Of a stretch of 64,000 bases of DNA, positions 16,294-25,663 are shown one piece after another. The position numbers were made by a program, and so were the translations under genes. The stretch's first letter is position 1. Each line of letters begins with the position of its first letter. Location: positions 23,595-87,594 of the forward strand of contig NZ_WNKZ01000012.1 of assembly GCF_009720835.1 (NCBI RefSeq), given 5' to 3'. The stretch is from Pseudoduganella buxea (lineage in GTDB: Bacteria; Pseudomonadota; Gammaproteobacteria; Burkholderiales; Burkholderiaceae_D). Under the pieces are notes generated by a model. It saw nothing but the letters and a program-made list of their open reading frames with translations, did not search any database and was not told where the DNA came from.

Positions 16294-17466
16294 ATGAAAA
16301 TTGCCGTCCTGTCCCGCGACGACCGCCACCTGATCGAGCTGGCACGCCAGCTGCGCACGCGTCCCGGTGCCGATGAAGTCGACATGATTCCCGGCTCGCC
16401 GGCGCGCCTGACGACGCTGGCCGACGATGCCGTGCCGGACGTGCTGGTGGTCGACCAGCCCCGCGCCGAAGAAGGTGACCTGGACCAGCTCGAACGCCTG
16501 GGCCACCTGTTCCCGCAGATGGCCTTCATCGTGCTGTCGGGCGACCTGTCGCAGGAATTCCTGCTGCGTGCCATGCGCGCCGGCGTGCGCGAAGTGCTGC
16601 CGGCGTCGCCCCAGCCGGCCGCGATGACGCAGGCACTGGACCGCATCGCCGAGAAGCTGGGCAACCAGGGTGGCGCCAACGGCAAGGTGCTGGCCTTCAT
16701 TTCCTGTAAAGGCGGCAGCGGCTCGACCTTCCTGGCGACCAACCTGGCCTATGCCTTGTCCGCCGGCGGCACCAAGCGCGTCGCGCTGATCGACATGAAC
16801 CTGCAGTTCGGCGACGCCTCGCTGTTCGTCTCGGACATCAAGCCGCTGGCGACCCTGTCGGACGTGGCGACGCAGATCCACCGTCTCGACCCGTCGTTCC
16901 TGGCCTCGTCGATGGTCAGTGTCACGCCGAACTATAGCGTGCTGGCCGCGCCGTCCGACCCGGCCCATGCCAGCGACGTCAAGCCCGAGCATATCGACGC
17001 CATCGTCAAGCTGGCACGCCGCCAATACGATTTCATCGTGCTGGACGTGGGCCGCAGCCTGGACCCGGTCAGCATCCGCGCGCTCGATCACGCCGACACG
17101 ATCTACCCCGTCCTGCAGATGACCTTGCCGTATATCCGCGACGGCAAGCGCCTGCTGACGGTGTTCCGCAACCTCGACTACGGCAAGGACAAGGTCGAGC
17201 TGATCGTCAACCGCCACGACAAGAACAGCGATATCCGGCTGAAGGACCTGGAAGAGGCCTTCGACACGCCCATCCTGCGCACCATGCCGAACCATTACGA
17301 CGCCGCAGCGAAATCCGTCAACCAGGGCGTGCCCGTCACGCGCCTGATGCCGGAAAGCCCGCTCTCCATCGCGCTGCACGACATGGCGCGCGACCTGGCC
17401 GGCGTGGCCGCGCCGCAGCAGGCCACGGGCCTGATGTCGCGCCTGTTCGGCCGCCGCGCCGCCTGA
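16294..17466 (+). CDS. cpaE: CpaE/TadZ-like pilus localisation ATPase
   Basis: 390 residues from the ATG at 16294, with AAGGAAG 7 nt upstream. The N-terminus (about 1-120) is a receiver-like domain without a full phosphorylation pocket. The MinD/ParA-like domain begins KVLAFISCKGGSGSTFLATN. The P-loop reads KGGSGST (residues 139-145): the Lys of the standard KGGxGKT is replaced by Ser, so ATP hydrolysis may be lost, as I recall for part of the TadZ family. The protein places the pilus machine at its site in the cell. Confidence 0.88.
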   Translation: MKIAVLSRDDRHLIELARQLRTRPGADEVDMIPGSPARLTTLADDAVPDVLVVDQPRAEEGDLDQLERLGHLFPQMAFIVLSGDLSQEFLLRAMRAGVREVLPASPQPAAMTQALDRIAEKLGNQGGANGKVLAFISCKGGSGSTFLATNLAYALSAGGTKRVALIDMNLQFGDASLFVSDIKPLATLSDVATQIHRLDPSFLASSMVSVTPNYSVLAAPSDPAHASDVKPEHIDAIVKLARRQYDFIVLDVGRSLDPVSIRALDHADTIYPVLQMTLPYIRDGKRLLTVFRNLDYGKDKVELIVNRHDKNSDIRLKDLEEAFDTPILRTMPNHYDAAAKSVNQGVPVTRLMPESPLSIALHDMARDLAGVAAPQQATGLMSRLFGRRAA

Positions 17467-17491
17467 TTGCCGGACCGTTTTAGGACACACG

Positions 17492-18835
17492 ATGAACATG
17501 CCTTCTTCCTCGCTGCGCGACCGCCTCAACAGCGGTGCCGTGCGCCCGACCGCCCAGCGCGGCGCCATCGACAACCGCGCCTACCACCAGCTGAAAAGCC
17601 GCATCCACGAGGCGCTGCTCGACCGCGTCGACCTGGAAAGCATGCAGCGGCTGACGCCGGACCAGATCCGCCAGGAGCTGCGCCTGCTGGTCGAGCGGCT
17701 GCTGGAAGAGGAGATGGTCGTCATCAACGACGCCGAGCGCAAGACGCTCACGCGCGACATCCAGAACGAGATGCTGGGCTTCGGCCCGCTGGAGCCGTTG
17801 CTGGAAGACCCGACCGTCTCGGACATTCTCGTCAACACCCACAAGCAGATCTACGTCGAGCGGCGCGGCCGCCTGGAATTGACGGATGTGACGTTCACCG
17901 ACGAAGCGCACCTGATGAAGATCATCGACAAGATCGTCTCGCGGGTGGGCCGCCGCATCGACGAATCGAGCCCGATGGTCGATGCGCGCCTGCCGGACGG
18001 CTCGCGCGTGAACGCCATCATCCCGCCGCTGGCCATCGACGGCGCCGTGATGTCGATCCGGCGCTTCTCGGCCGACCCGCTGCGCCTGGCCGACCTGGTC
18101 TCGTACGGCAGCATGACGGCCGACATGGCCGAGGTGCTGCAGGGCCTGGGCAAGGCCAAGGTGAACATCCTGATCTCGGGCGGCACCGGCTCGGGCAAGA
18201 CGACGATGCTCAACGTGATCTCCGGCTTCATCAACCACAACGAGCGGATCGTCACGGTGGAAGACGCGGCCGAGCTGCAGCTGCAGCAGCCGCACGTGGT
18301 GCGCCTGGAAACGCGCCCGCCGAATATCGAAGGCAAGGGCGAAGTGACGCAGCGCGCGCTGGTGCGCAATGCGCTGCGGATGCGGCCCGACCGCATCATC
18401 CTGGGCGAGGTGCGGGGCGCCGAGGCGATGGACATGCTGGGCGCGATGAATACGGGCCATGAAGGCTCGATGGCAACGATCCACGCCAATACGCCGCGCG
18501 ACGCGCTGACGCGGCTGGAAAACATGGTCAGCATGGCCGCCGGCACCTTGCCGGCCAAGGCGATTCGCCAGCAGATCGCCGCCGCCGTCGGCGTCGTCGT
18601 ACAGGTGTCGCGCCTGACGGACGGCAAGCGCAAGGTGCTGTCGATCTCGGAAGTGACGGGCATGGAGGGCGACGTCATCACGATGCAGGAGATCTTCTCG
18701 TTCAAGCAGAGCGGCGTGGGCGACGACGGCACCGTGATCGGTCATGCCACCGCCAGCGGCGTGCGGCCCCGCTTCGCCGAGCGCCTGCGCACCTTCGGCG
18801 TGAACCTGTCGCCGGCAGTATTCGAGCCGCGCTAG
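17492..18835 (+). CDS. cpaF: Tad pilus assembly ATPase CpaF (TadA)
   Basis: 447 residues. This is a type II/IV secretion ATPase: the N-terminal domain, then Walker A GGTGSGKT at residues 230-237, an Asp box, the Walker B region [15 protein letters not shown], and the His box [11 protein letters not shown]. It powers polymerisation and retraction of the Flp pilus at the cytoplasmic face, acting on TadB and TadC. It lies 25 bp after cpaE and 10 bp before tadB. No missing catalytic residue is seen. Confidence 0.95.
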   Translation: MNMPSSSLRDRLNSGAVRPTAQRGAIDNRAYHQLKSRIHEALLDRVDLESMQRLTPDQIRQELRLLVERLLEEEMVVINDAERKTLTRDIQNEMLGFGPLEPLLEDPTVSDILVNTHKQIYVERRGRLELTDVTFTDEAHLMKIIDKIVSRVGRRIDESSPMVDARLPDGSRVNAIIPPLAIDGAVMSIRRFSADPLRLADLVSYGSMTADMAEVLQGLGKAKVNILISGGTGSGKTTMLNVISGFINHNERIVTVEDAAELQLQQPHVVRLETRPPNIEGKGEVTQRALVRNALRMRPDRIILGEVRGAEAMDMLGAMNTGHEGSMATIHANTPRDALTRLENMVSMAAGTLPAKAIRQQIAAAVGVVVQVSRLTDGKRKVLSISEVTGMEGDVITMQEIFSFKQSGVGDDGTVIGHATASGVRPRFAERLRTFGVNLSPAVFEPR

Positions 18836-18845
18836 GAGAGGGGTC

Positions 18846-19820
18846 ATGAACGTCACCTTCCTGCTGTTCATCGTGCTGGTCTTCGCCGCAGTCATGCTGT
18901 TGGTATGGGGGCTGTATGTCGGCTGGCACACGCACCGCAGTCCGGAAGCGGAGCGGGTGGCGCGGCGCCTGCAAGGCATCATCGGCGGCGAAGTGCGGCA
19001 GTCGGAAGTGACCATCGTCAAGGAGCGGCGGCTCAGCGAAAGCCCGGACCTGGACAGGCTGCTGCGCCGCCTGCCCGGGACGCGCAAGCTCGATCGCATG
19101 CTGGTGCAATCCGGTGCCCGTTACCTGGTATTGCGTCTGGTGGCCTTGTGCGCCGGCGGCTTCGTGCTGGGCCTGGTCGTCTCGGCCTGGCTGCAGCTGC
19201 CAGGACTGGCCATGCTGGCCGTGGCGGCGCTGCTGGCCTGCCTGCCGGTCTGGAACCTGACGCGCGTGCGCGATGCCAGGCTGGCGCGCTTCGAACGCCA
19301 GCTGCCCGAGGCACTGGACATGATGAGCCGCGCCATGCGCGCCGGTCATGCCTTCCCGACGGCCCTGAAGCTGGTCGCCGACGAAATGAGCGCGCCGCTG
19401 GGCGAGGAATTCAAGACCGCGTTCGACGAAGTCAATTTCGGCGTCGCCATGGGCGACGCCCTGAACAACCTGGCGCAGCGCGTGCCCAGCATGGACCTGC
19501 AGTATTTCGTCGTGGCCGTGCTGATCCAGCGCGAGACGGGCGGTAACCTGACCGAGCTGCTGACGTCGATCAGCGCCATCATCCGCGACCGCCACAAGCT
19601 GCAAGGGCAGGTGCGGGTGCTGTCCGCCGAAGGCCGCATGTCGGCCTGGGTATTGTGCCTGCTCCCTTTCGGGGCGGGCGCCATGATGTACTCGACCAAC
19701 CCCGAGGCGATGCATGTTTTCGTTGCCGATCCGGGCGGCCGCAGGATGCTGCTGACCGCCGCCGGCATGATGCTGTTCGGCGTGCTGGCTATCCGCAAGC
19801 TGGTACGGCTGCGCGTTTGA
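18846..19820 (+). CDS. tadB: Tad inner-membrane platform protein TadB
   Basis: 324 residues. One N-terminal helix (VTFLLFIVLVFAAVMLLVW), a cytoplasmic region, two adjacent helices near 95-145, and the T2SF/GspF-like domain with PEALDMMSRAMRAGHAFPTA and QRETGGNLTELL. A last pair of helices ends the protein. It is the paralogue of TadC; together they form the membrane platform on which CpaF works. GAGAGG precedes the ATG. Confidence 0.92.
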   Translation: MNVTFLLFIVLVFAAVMLLVWGLYVGWHTHRSPEAERVARRLQGIIGGEVRQSEVTIVKERRLSESPDLDRLLRRLPGTRKLDRMLVQSGARYLVLRLVALCAGGFVLGLVVSAWLQLPGLAMLAVAALLACLPVWNLTRVRDARLARFERQLPEALDMMSRAMRAGHAFPTALKLVADEMSAPLGEEFKTAFDEVNFGVAMGDALNNLAQRVPSMDLQYFVVAVLIQRETGGNLTELLTSISAIIRDRHKLQGQVRVLSAEGRMSAWVLCLLPFGAGAMMYSTNPEAMHVFVADPGGRRMLLTAAGMMLFGVLAIRKLVRLRV

Positions 19821-19830
19821 GGAAATCCCG

Positions 19831-20763
19831 ATGAGCCATTCACAGATCCTGTTTCTCGCCGTCCTGTTCCTGCTGATCTTCGGCGCGGTGGCCCTGGCAA
19901 TGCTGGTGCTGACGCGCGACCCCGTCAAGGGGCGCCTGTCTGCCCTGGACGAACGCGAGGTGCTGGCGCCGCGCGGCGAGAGCTGGCTGCAGCGCCTGTC
20001 GCAACTGGCCGCTCCGCTGGCAAAGCTGTCCGTGCCGGCCGAGGGCTGGGAAAGCTCGCCCGTGCGGATGCGCTTCATCCACGCCGGTTGGCGCGGTGCC
20101 GCCACGCCCGGCCTGTTTCACGCCGGGAAGACGGCATTGACCGTCGGCCTGCCGCTGCTGCTCTACCTGGCCATTGCCGGCGATGCGGCGCGCGACAGCA
20201 CGGTGACGTTCCTGTACCTGGCCGCCGCCGCCGCTTGCGGCTACTACGTGCCGGACCTGGTCCTGAAGCGCAAGATCAAGGAACGCCAGCGCGAAATCTT
20301 CGAAAGCTTCCCCGATGCGCTGGACCTGATGACGGTCTGCGTCGAAGCCGGCCTGGCAATGGATGCGGCGCTGGCCCGCGTCGGCGCGGAGATCGGCCTG
20401 AAAAGCCCGGTCCTGGCCGACGAGCTGCAGCTGGTGACCCTGGAAATGCGTGCCGGCAGTGCCAAGGACAAGGCGCTGCGCAACCTGGCGCTGCGCACCG
20501 GCGTGGAAGACGTCGATGCGTTGACGAAGATGCTGATCCAGGCCGACCGTTTCGGCACCAGCGTGGGCGTCGCGCTGCGCGTGCAATCCGAGCAGCTGCG
20601 CACGCGCCGCCGCCAGATGGTGGAAGAGCAGGCCGCGAAGATCGCCACCAAGCTGCTGTTCCCGCTGATCTTCTTTATCTTCCCGGCCCTGCTGGTGGTG
20701 TTGCTGGGTCCTTCCGTGCTGCAGATCATGAAGTCGATCGGCCCGCTGGCCGGCAGCGCCTGA
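19831..20763 (+). CDS. tadC: Tad inner-membrane platform protein TadC
   Basis: 310 residues with an N-terminal helix, two central helices (about 95-150), the T2SF domain (SFPDALDLMTVCVEAGLAMD ... ADRFGTSVGVALRVQSEQLR) and a C-terminal helix. It is the last gene of the plus-strand Tad operon. The stop is followed 17 bp later by the stop of the convergent DinB-like gene. No TadD-like TPR gene follows. Confidence 0.92.
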   Translation: MSHSQILFLAVLFLLIFGAVALAMLVLTRDPVKGRLSALDEREVLAPRGESWLQRLSQLAAPLAKLSVPAEGWESSPVRMRFIHAGWRGAATPGLFHAGKTALTVGLPLLLYLAIAGDAARDSTVTFLYLAAAAACGYYVPDLVLKRKIKERQREIFESFPDALDLMTVCVEAGLAMDAALARVGAEIGLKSPVLADELQLVTLEMRAGSAKDKALRNLALRTGVEDVDALTKMLIQADRFGTSVGVALRVQSEQLRTRRRQMVEEQAAKIATKLLFPLIFFIFPALLVVLLGPSVLQIMKSIGPLAGSA

Positions 20764-20780
20764 TACGCCGCCTCGCGCCC

Positions 20781-21332
20781 TCAGTTCACGTCCGGCACCA
20801 GCAGCACCAGGTCCGTCACGCCGAGATCGACACCGGCCTGCGTCAGCAAGGTGCTGGCCTGGCCGCGGTGGTGGGTCTGGTGGTTGAAGAAGTGCAGCAG
20901 CAGGCTGCCGAAGCGCTTGCGGAACTCGGTACCCTTCGTGCTGCGGTAGACGAAGGCCGTCTCGAGGTCGGCCGGCTGAAGTTCGGCGGCAAAGGCGGTA
21001 ATGAAGCCGTCGAGCCGCTGGCGGTGGGCCCGGAGCGTCGCCAGGTCGTCGCCATACGACTGCGTCAGGCTAGTGGGAATCGGCGCCCCCCGCAACGGCG
21101 CCAGCGCGGCAAAGGCGCCCGGATGCAGCGCAAAGCGCGACAGCCAGATCGTGTCGCCCGCCACCAGGTGGTTCATCGTCCCCAGCAGCGAACCGAAGAA
21201 CGCCTTCCGCTCCGCCCCCAGTTCCCCGGGCGCCAGCCGCCCCGCCGCGTCGTACAGCTTGCGATTCATGTCGGCGTTGTACGCCGCCAGCAAAACGATA
21301 TCGTCACACGTCGGCATCGGCGCCCCCGTCAT
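20781..21332 (-). CDS. DinB family protein
   Basis: 183 residues. This is a four-helix bundle of the DinB / YfiT type, with the three-His metal site suggested by TMNHLVAGD (about residue 54) and FNHQTHHRGQ (about 147-156). Family members include metal-dependent thiol transferases, often of unknown substrate. It is a cytoplasmic, single-gene unit, convergent with tadC. I cannot give a substrate. Confidence 0.85.
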   Translation of the reverse strand: MTGAPMPTCDDIVLLAAYNADMNRKLYDAAGRLAPGELGAERKAFFGSLLGTMNHLVAGDTIWLSRFALHPGAFAALAPLRGAPIPTSLTQSYGDDLATLRAHRQRLDGFITAFAAELQPADLETAFVYRSTKGTEFRKRFGSLLLHFFNHQTHHRGQASTLLTQAGVDLGVTDLVLLVPDVN

Positions 21333-21431
21333 TGCGGCACATGCCGCCGGGGGAGTGTACTACGACCAACTTATCCAACCTCCGGCTTGGCCAATTTTTG
21401 AGCGGTGTCCAGCGCGGCGCGCAGCGGCTTG

Positions 21432-21444
21432 GGTGTCTGACACC
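21432..21444. repeat. intergenic palindrome GGTGTCTGACACC, copy 1
   Basis: A 13-nt palindrome (6-bp arms, 1-nt centre) between the DinB gene and the end of the siderophore-receptor gene. An identical copy occurs at 45733-45745, so it is a dispersed repeat and not a chance hairpin. No T-run follows, so it is not a normal terminator. Confidence 0.6.
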
Positions 21445-21458
21445 GATGCGCGGGCGGC

Positions 21459-23660
21459 TTACAGCATCGCGCGCAGCGACACGACGACGTTGCGCGGGTC
21501 GCCGTAGTAGTAGCTGATGCCCGTCGGCGCGTATTTCTTGTAGTAGACCTTGTCGAACAGGTTGTTGACATTGACCTGCACCGAGTAGCGCTCGTTGAAC
21601 TTGTAGCCCAGCATGGCGTTGTAGACGGTGTAGCCGCCCTGGCGGGCCTTGATGGCGCCGCCCGTGACGTAGGTGTCGCTTTGCACTTGCGCGCCGCCGC
21701 CGACGGCCAGGCCGCGCAGCGCGCCGTCCGGGCGGTACGTGCTGAACACGCGCAGCTGGTGGCGCGGGTCGATCGTGCGCAGCGGCTGGCCGACGTTGGC
21801 GGCGCTGCTGTCGACAATGTACTTCGTGCGCGTATTGGTGTAGCCGCCCATGACCTGCCAGCCCGGCAGCACTTCGCCGGCCATTTCCATTTCGAAGCCT
21901 TCGCTTTGCGTCTTGCCGCCGGCGATGCGGCAGTAGCCGCTGGTGTAGTACGGCAGGCAGGGGTTGGCGGTGGAGCCGTCCTCGATCGCGCGGCCGACGT
22001 TATCGATGCGGAAGGCGCCCAGCGATGCGCTCAAGCGGCCGCCGAAGAATTCGCCCTTGATGCCGGCTTCGTAGTCTTCGCCGCGGATGGGATCGAGGAT
22101 ATTGCCGCTGGCATCCTTGACGTTCTGCGGCGTGAAGATCTCCGTGTAGCTGATGTAGCCGTTGACCTGCTTCGTGAAGTCGTAGACCAGGCCGGCGAAG
22201 GGCGTCGTCTCGCGCCCGATCCTGTAATTGCTGGCCGGCGTCTTGACGGCTTCGTACTCCCACCAGCTCAGGCGCGCTCCCAGCAGCACCGTCAGCGGAT
22301 CGGTGATGGACAGGCGCGCCGTCGCATAGGCGCCCTTCTGGCGTGTGAACGTGGGCGAGGCGCTGCCGCTGACTGGGACGTCCCGCTCGGCGTAGGAGGT
22401 GTACGGATTCCACGTGCGGATGTCGACATTGTCAGCCTGGTACAGGTTGCCCTGGCCCCAGCTGTCGGTGGCATCGGTGCGCAGGCTCTCGCCGCCGACC
22501 ACCAGCTGGTGGGTGCGGCCGAACAGCGCGAACGGGCCGTTGGCGGTGACGTTGAAGCTGCGCTGGTCGCTGTCGGCACCCGTGTACTGGGCCGTCGTCA
22601 CGTTCATCAGGTAGGGACTGGTGGCGCGGGCCTGGCGCGTGAAATAGGTCTGCTTGAAGCCGTTGTCCTTCAGGTGCAGGCGGGTCCATGCGGCGCTGGC
22701 CTTGATGCGCCAGTCGTTCTCGAAGCGGTGCTCGATTTCGACCAAGGCCTGCTGGTTGTAGCGGTTCCAGCGATTCCAGTCGGCGCCCAGGTAGGTGTCG
22801 CGCGGCAGATTCAAGGGCGAGCCGTCCAGGTTCCCCGGCAGGTTGCCCCAGGCGCCCGTGGCATCGAGGTCCGTGTGCTGCAAGCTGGCCGTCACGGTGG
22901 TGCGCGGCGTCAGGTCCGCTTCGATAACGCCGTACAGCACCTTGCGGTCCTCATGCCGCGCCTTCTGGAAGAAATCCTTTTCGTCGCCGACGGCGACGAG
23001 GCGGCCGCGCAAGGTGCCGGCCGCGTTCAGCGATCCGGAGACGTCGCCTTCCAGGCGATAGCGGTTCCACGATCCGGCGGTGGCGCCGACGGACGCGTGG
23101 AAGGCCTTCGTCGGCCGCTTGCGCACCATATTCACGGTGGCCGACGGATTGCCCGATCCGCGCAGCATGCCCGAGGCACCGCGCAGCACTTCGACCCGGT
23201 CCAGCACCGCCGTATCGGGCTGCACGAACGAGGAGCCGGCCTGGTTGACGGTGACGCCGTCGATCTGCAACGCGTCGATCTGGTAGCCGCGCGAAAAGTA
23301 CGTCACGCGTTCGCTGTCGGTGTAATCGACGGATACGCCCGGCGTATTCTGCAGCACGTCCTGCAGGTCCAGCAGGGCGCGGTCGTCCAGCATCTGGCGC
23401 GTGATGACGGTGACGGGTTGGGGAATCTCGCGCACCGTGTCGAAGCCCTTCATCACGCTGGCCTTGCGGCTGGCCAGCGAGCCCGATCCCTCGCTGCCCT
23501 TGCCTTCTGCCGTGCCCGTGACGGTCACCACCGGCAGCGGCGCTTCGGCCTCCGGCAACGGCGCGGCATGGGCCAGCGGATACGCCAGCGCGAGGCTGGC
23601 GCACAGCATGGTTGCCTGGCGGCGGGGGCGGTTGGACGGGCTGGTGCGGTGGCGCGGCAT
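21459..23660 (-). CDS. TonB-dependent siderophore receptor
   Basis: 733 residues from the ATG at 23660, with AGGAGT just upstream. Upstream in-frame codons are not used because the Fur-type site lies there. The protein has a signal peptide ending AHAAP, the plug domain (VTVITRQMLDDRALLDLQDV... NTPGVSVDY) and a 22-strand barrel ending in a C-terminal aromatic-type strand. Plug features such as YQIDALQIDGV and MLRGSGNPSATVNMVRKRPT match FpvA/FhuE/FoxA-like receptors (TIGR01783). It imports ferric siderophores into the periplasm. No siderophore synthesis or ABC genes are near, so it probably takes up foreign siderophores. Confidence 0.92.
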   Translation of the reverse strand: MPRHRTSPSNRPRRQATMLCASLALAYPLAHAAPLPEAEAPLPVVTVTGTAEGKGSEGSGSLASRKASVMKGFDTVREIPQPVTVITRQMLDDRALLDLQDVLQNTPGVSVDYTDSERVTYFSRGYQIDALQIDGVTVNQAGSSFVQPDTAVLDRVEVLRGASGMLRGSGNPSATVNMVRKRPTKAFHASVGATAGSWNRYRLEGDVSGSLNAAGTLRGRLVAVGDEKDFFQKARHEDRKVLYGVIEADLTPRTTVTASLQHTDLDATGAWGNLPGNLDGSPLNLPRDTYLGADWNRWNRYNQQALVEIEHRFENDWRIKASAAWTRLHLKDNGFKQTYFTRQARATSPYLMNVTTAQYTGADSDQRSFNVTANGPFALFGRTHQLVVGGESLRTDATDSWGQGNLYQADNVDIRTWNPYTSYAERDVPVSGSASPTFTRQKGAYATARLSITDPLTVLLGARLSWWEYEAVKTPASNYRIGRETTPFAGLVYDFTKQVNGYISYTEIFTPQNVKDASGNILDPIRGEDYEAGIKGEFFGGRLSASLGAFRIDNVGRAIEDGSTANPCLPYYTSGYCRIAGGKTQSEGFEMEMAGEVLPGWQVMGGYTNTRTKYIVDSSAANVGQPLRTIDPRHQLRVFSTYRPDGALRGLAVGGGAQVQSDTYVTGGAIKARQGGYTVYNAMLGYKFNERYSVQVNVNNLFDKVYYKKYAPTGISYYYGDPRNVVVSLRAML

Positions 23661-23698
23661 GACGACTCCTGTAGGGAACAACCTTCGCAAATGCGAAT

Positions 23699-23717
23699 GC
23701 AAATGATAATCACTATC
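23699..23717 (-). promoter_or_regulatory. Fur box of the siderophore receptor
   Basis: GCAAATGATAATCACTATC matches 16 of 19 bases of the Fur consensus GATAATGATAATCATTATC. It lies about 40 bp before the receptor's ATG, in the position expected for iron repression of the gene. Confidence 0.85.
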
Positions 23718-23933
23718 AATTGTAAGCGCGGTATCGTTTGCTGTCGATCTGCAAGTTGAGAGAGGCTTTCCAGCTGGAGGGTCCGCACGTGCCGCCTTTC
23801 GCGCCGACTTGTCGGTCGATTCACGAAATATCCGTTCAACTTCCTGCCATGGGGCCATCCACGCGCTGCCGGCCTATAAAATATTCGTATTGCATTCGAT
23901 GCTGGCAACCGACGTTAATCTTCAGAGGAAATC

Positions 23934-24416
23934 ATGGCTGTTTCACACGATGGCTGGTTGGCTGCGCTGGTAGCGTTGGGCCTCGCACTCGTCAGTGGGA
24001 CCTTCGTGGCGGGTACCATCTTTCAAAAATCCGAGAGCAGTGTGCAGATTGTCGCCGCTGAAAACGCGAAGGCGGAACTGAAGCAGAAGGTGCAGGAACT
24101 GGAGCTTGCCGTGGCCAACGCCCGGTCCGAGGCACAGCGGCTGGACCAGCTGCTGGGCGCCTACAAGACGGCAGTGGAGCAAAGGGACGCACGGATTGCC
24201 GTGCTTGAAGGCGGTGCGAGAATTCCAGACAACTGCCTGTTTATCCAAAAACAGATCGAAGAGTTGAACAAGCAACTTGCTGGAGTCGACCGGGACGACG
24301 TATTTTCACCGCGCCGGACGTACGAGCAAAAGGAGGCCGAAAGAAACCGGCTGGATAACCGGCTCGCTCAACTGATCCCGCAATTGGGCTTGGCCAAATG
24401 CGGCGCCGCGCCGTAG
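23934..24416 (+). CDS. membrane-anchored coiled-coil protein of unknown function
   Basis: 160 residues. AGAGGAAA lies 5-6 nt before the ATG. One membrane helix (about 9-28: LAALVALGLALVSGTFVAG) is followed by a helical coiled-coil region rich in Glu/Lys/Gln (about 40-90). A second helical stretch ends with a Cys near the C-terminus; another Cys is near residue 101. It stands alone, in convergent orientation with the LacI gene. I recognise no family. Confidence 0.6.
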   Translation: MAVSHDGWLAALVALGLALVSGTFVAGTIFQKSESSVQIVAAENAKAELKQKVQELELAVANARSEAQRLDQLLGAYKTAVEQRDARIAVLEGGARIPDNCLFIQKQIEELNKQLAGVDRDDVFSPRRTYEQKEAERNRLDNRLAQLIPQLGLAKCGAAP

Positions 24417-24437
24417 TCGTCGATCGGGCGTTCGTCA

Positions 24438-25463
24438 CTAGCGTGGCGGTTGAATCGGGCTGGCTGGCGCCACCGACGCCCGCATCGTCACCGTCACGGG
24501 AAAATCCCGTTCGACGGGCCGGCCCAGGTCGTAGCACAGGTTCAGCAGCGCGTTGAGGCCGTTCAGGGTCATCTGCCGCCACGGCATGCGCACCGACGTC
24601 AGGCGCGGTGCCGCGTATTCGGCGCTGGGCGTGTCGTCGTAGCCCAGTACCGACAGGTCCTGCGGCACGCGGATGCCCGCTTCCTGGAAGTACGACAGCG
24701 CGCCCACGGCCATTTCGTCGTTGGCGCAGAACAGGGCCGTGCAGCGGTAGCCGGAGGCCGCCAGGGCGCGCGCCGCGTCCCAGCCGCCGGCCGGAGAGAA
24801 GTCGCTCCATTGCCGCCAGAGCGTAGCCGGATCGACGCCGTGGCGCGCCAGTTCGGCATCGAAGCCGTCGATGCGGGCCACGTTGTCCGGCAGGCCTTGC
24901 GGGCCGGCGACGACGGCGATGGCGCGGTGGCCGTGTTCCAGCAAGGTGCGCGCCGCCAGCCGCCCGCCCAGCGCATGGTCGACCGTGAAGCACTGGCCGG
25001 GAATGGCGGCGAAGGGGTGGTTCAAGGCCACCAGGCGCGCCACCTTCGGACCCAGTGCCGCCAGGTCGTCGTCCGCCAGCGCGCTGGTCATCACGATCAG
25101 TCCATCGCAGCCCCGCTCGATGAGGAACTCGATGCCTTCGATGGCCTGGCGGCGGTCGTCGCCCAGCCCCACGCCGAAAGCCACCACCATGTGCAGGCCG
25201 GCCGCGCGCAGTTCCGTGTCGACGATCTTCAGGATCGGCGTGTAGAAGGTACCGGACAGGGCCGGGATGTACACGCCGATCATCTTGCTGGACCCGGACA
25301 GCAGCGCGCGCGCCGCGTGCGAAGGGCGGAAATCCAGCGCCGCGATGGCCTGGTTGACCTTTTCCAGGGTGGCGGGCGACACGGGGCCGCTGCCGTTGAT
25401 GGCCCGCGAGGCGGTGCCCAGTCCCACGCCCGCCAGCCGGGCAACGTCCTTGATGGTGGCCAA
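24438..25463 (-). CDS. LacI family transcriptional regulator
   Basis: 341 residues, starting at TTG 25463. AAGGAG lies 5 nt upstream, and the N-terminus then reads ATIKDVARLAGVGLGTASRA, the complete LacI HTH; the frame's earlier codons carry no start with a ribosome site. The periplasmic-binding-protein-like effector domain spans about 60-335. It is divergent from the GH16 gene across about 200 bp. TGGAAACGTTACCA, a LacI-type operator, lies in front of that gene and again before the large TonB receptor, so this is very likely the repressor of the carbohydrate locus. The inducer should be a sugar released by the GH16 enzyme. Confidence 0.92.
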   Translation of the reverse strand: MATIKDVARLAGVGLGTASRAINGSGPVSPATLEKVNQAIAALDFRPSHAARALLSGSSKMIGVYIPALSGTFYTPILKIVDTELRAAGLHMVVAFGVGLGDDRRQAIEGIEFLIERGCDGLIVMTSALADDDLAALGPKVARLVALNHPFAAIPGQCFTVDHALGGRLAARTLLEHGHRAIAVVAGPQGLPDNVARIDGFDAELARHGVDPATLWRQWSDFSPAGGWDAARALAASGYRCTALFCANDEMAVGALSYFQEAGIRVPQDLSVLGYDDTPSAEYAAPRLTSVRMPWRQMTLNGLNALLNLCYDLGRPVERDFPVTVTMRASVAPASPIQPPR

Positions 25464-25605
25464 TGCAACTCCTTCGTCGTGAATACGGCGAGAGCATAAC
25501 TTACCCACAGCCGCTCGCGCCGGCCGGCGGGGCGCGTCCGGGCCAGCGGCCGGGTTCTGTTGTTTGTTTGTATAAAACGCGCCGGGCACGGTTGCGTCGT
25601 CAAAA

Positions 25606-25619
25606 TGGAAACGTTACCA
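25606..25619. promoter_or_regulatory. LacI-type operator before the GH16 gene
   Basis: TGGAAACGTTACCA, an imperfect palindrome centred on CG. It differs at one base from the operator at 26581-26594. It lies about 30 bp downstream of a TATAAA (25571-25576) and 45 bp before the chosen ATG, in the region shared with the divergent LacI gene. Confidence 0.8.
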
Positions 25620-25663
25620 TGAATCGACTCGCATGCACCCGATTGGACCGTGAAGGACCGCCA

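Noticed and set aside
21681..23759. A 692-codon open frame antisense to the siderophore receptor
   Set aside because: Same reasoning: shadow of a well-supported gene; it even runs through the Fur box.
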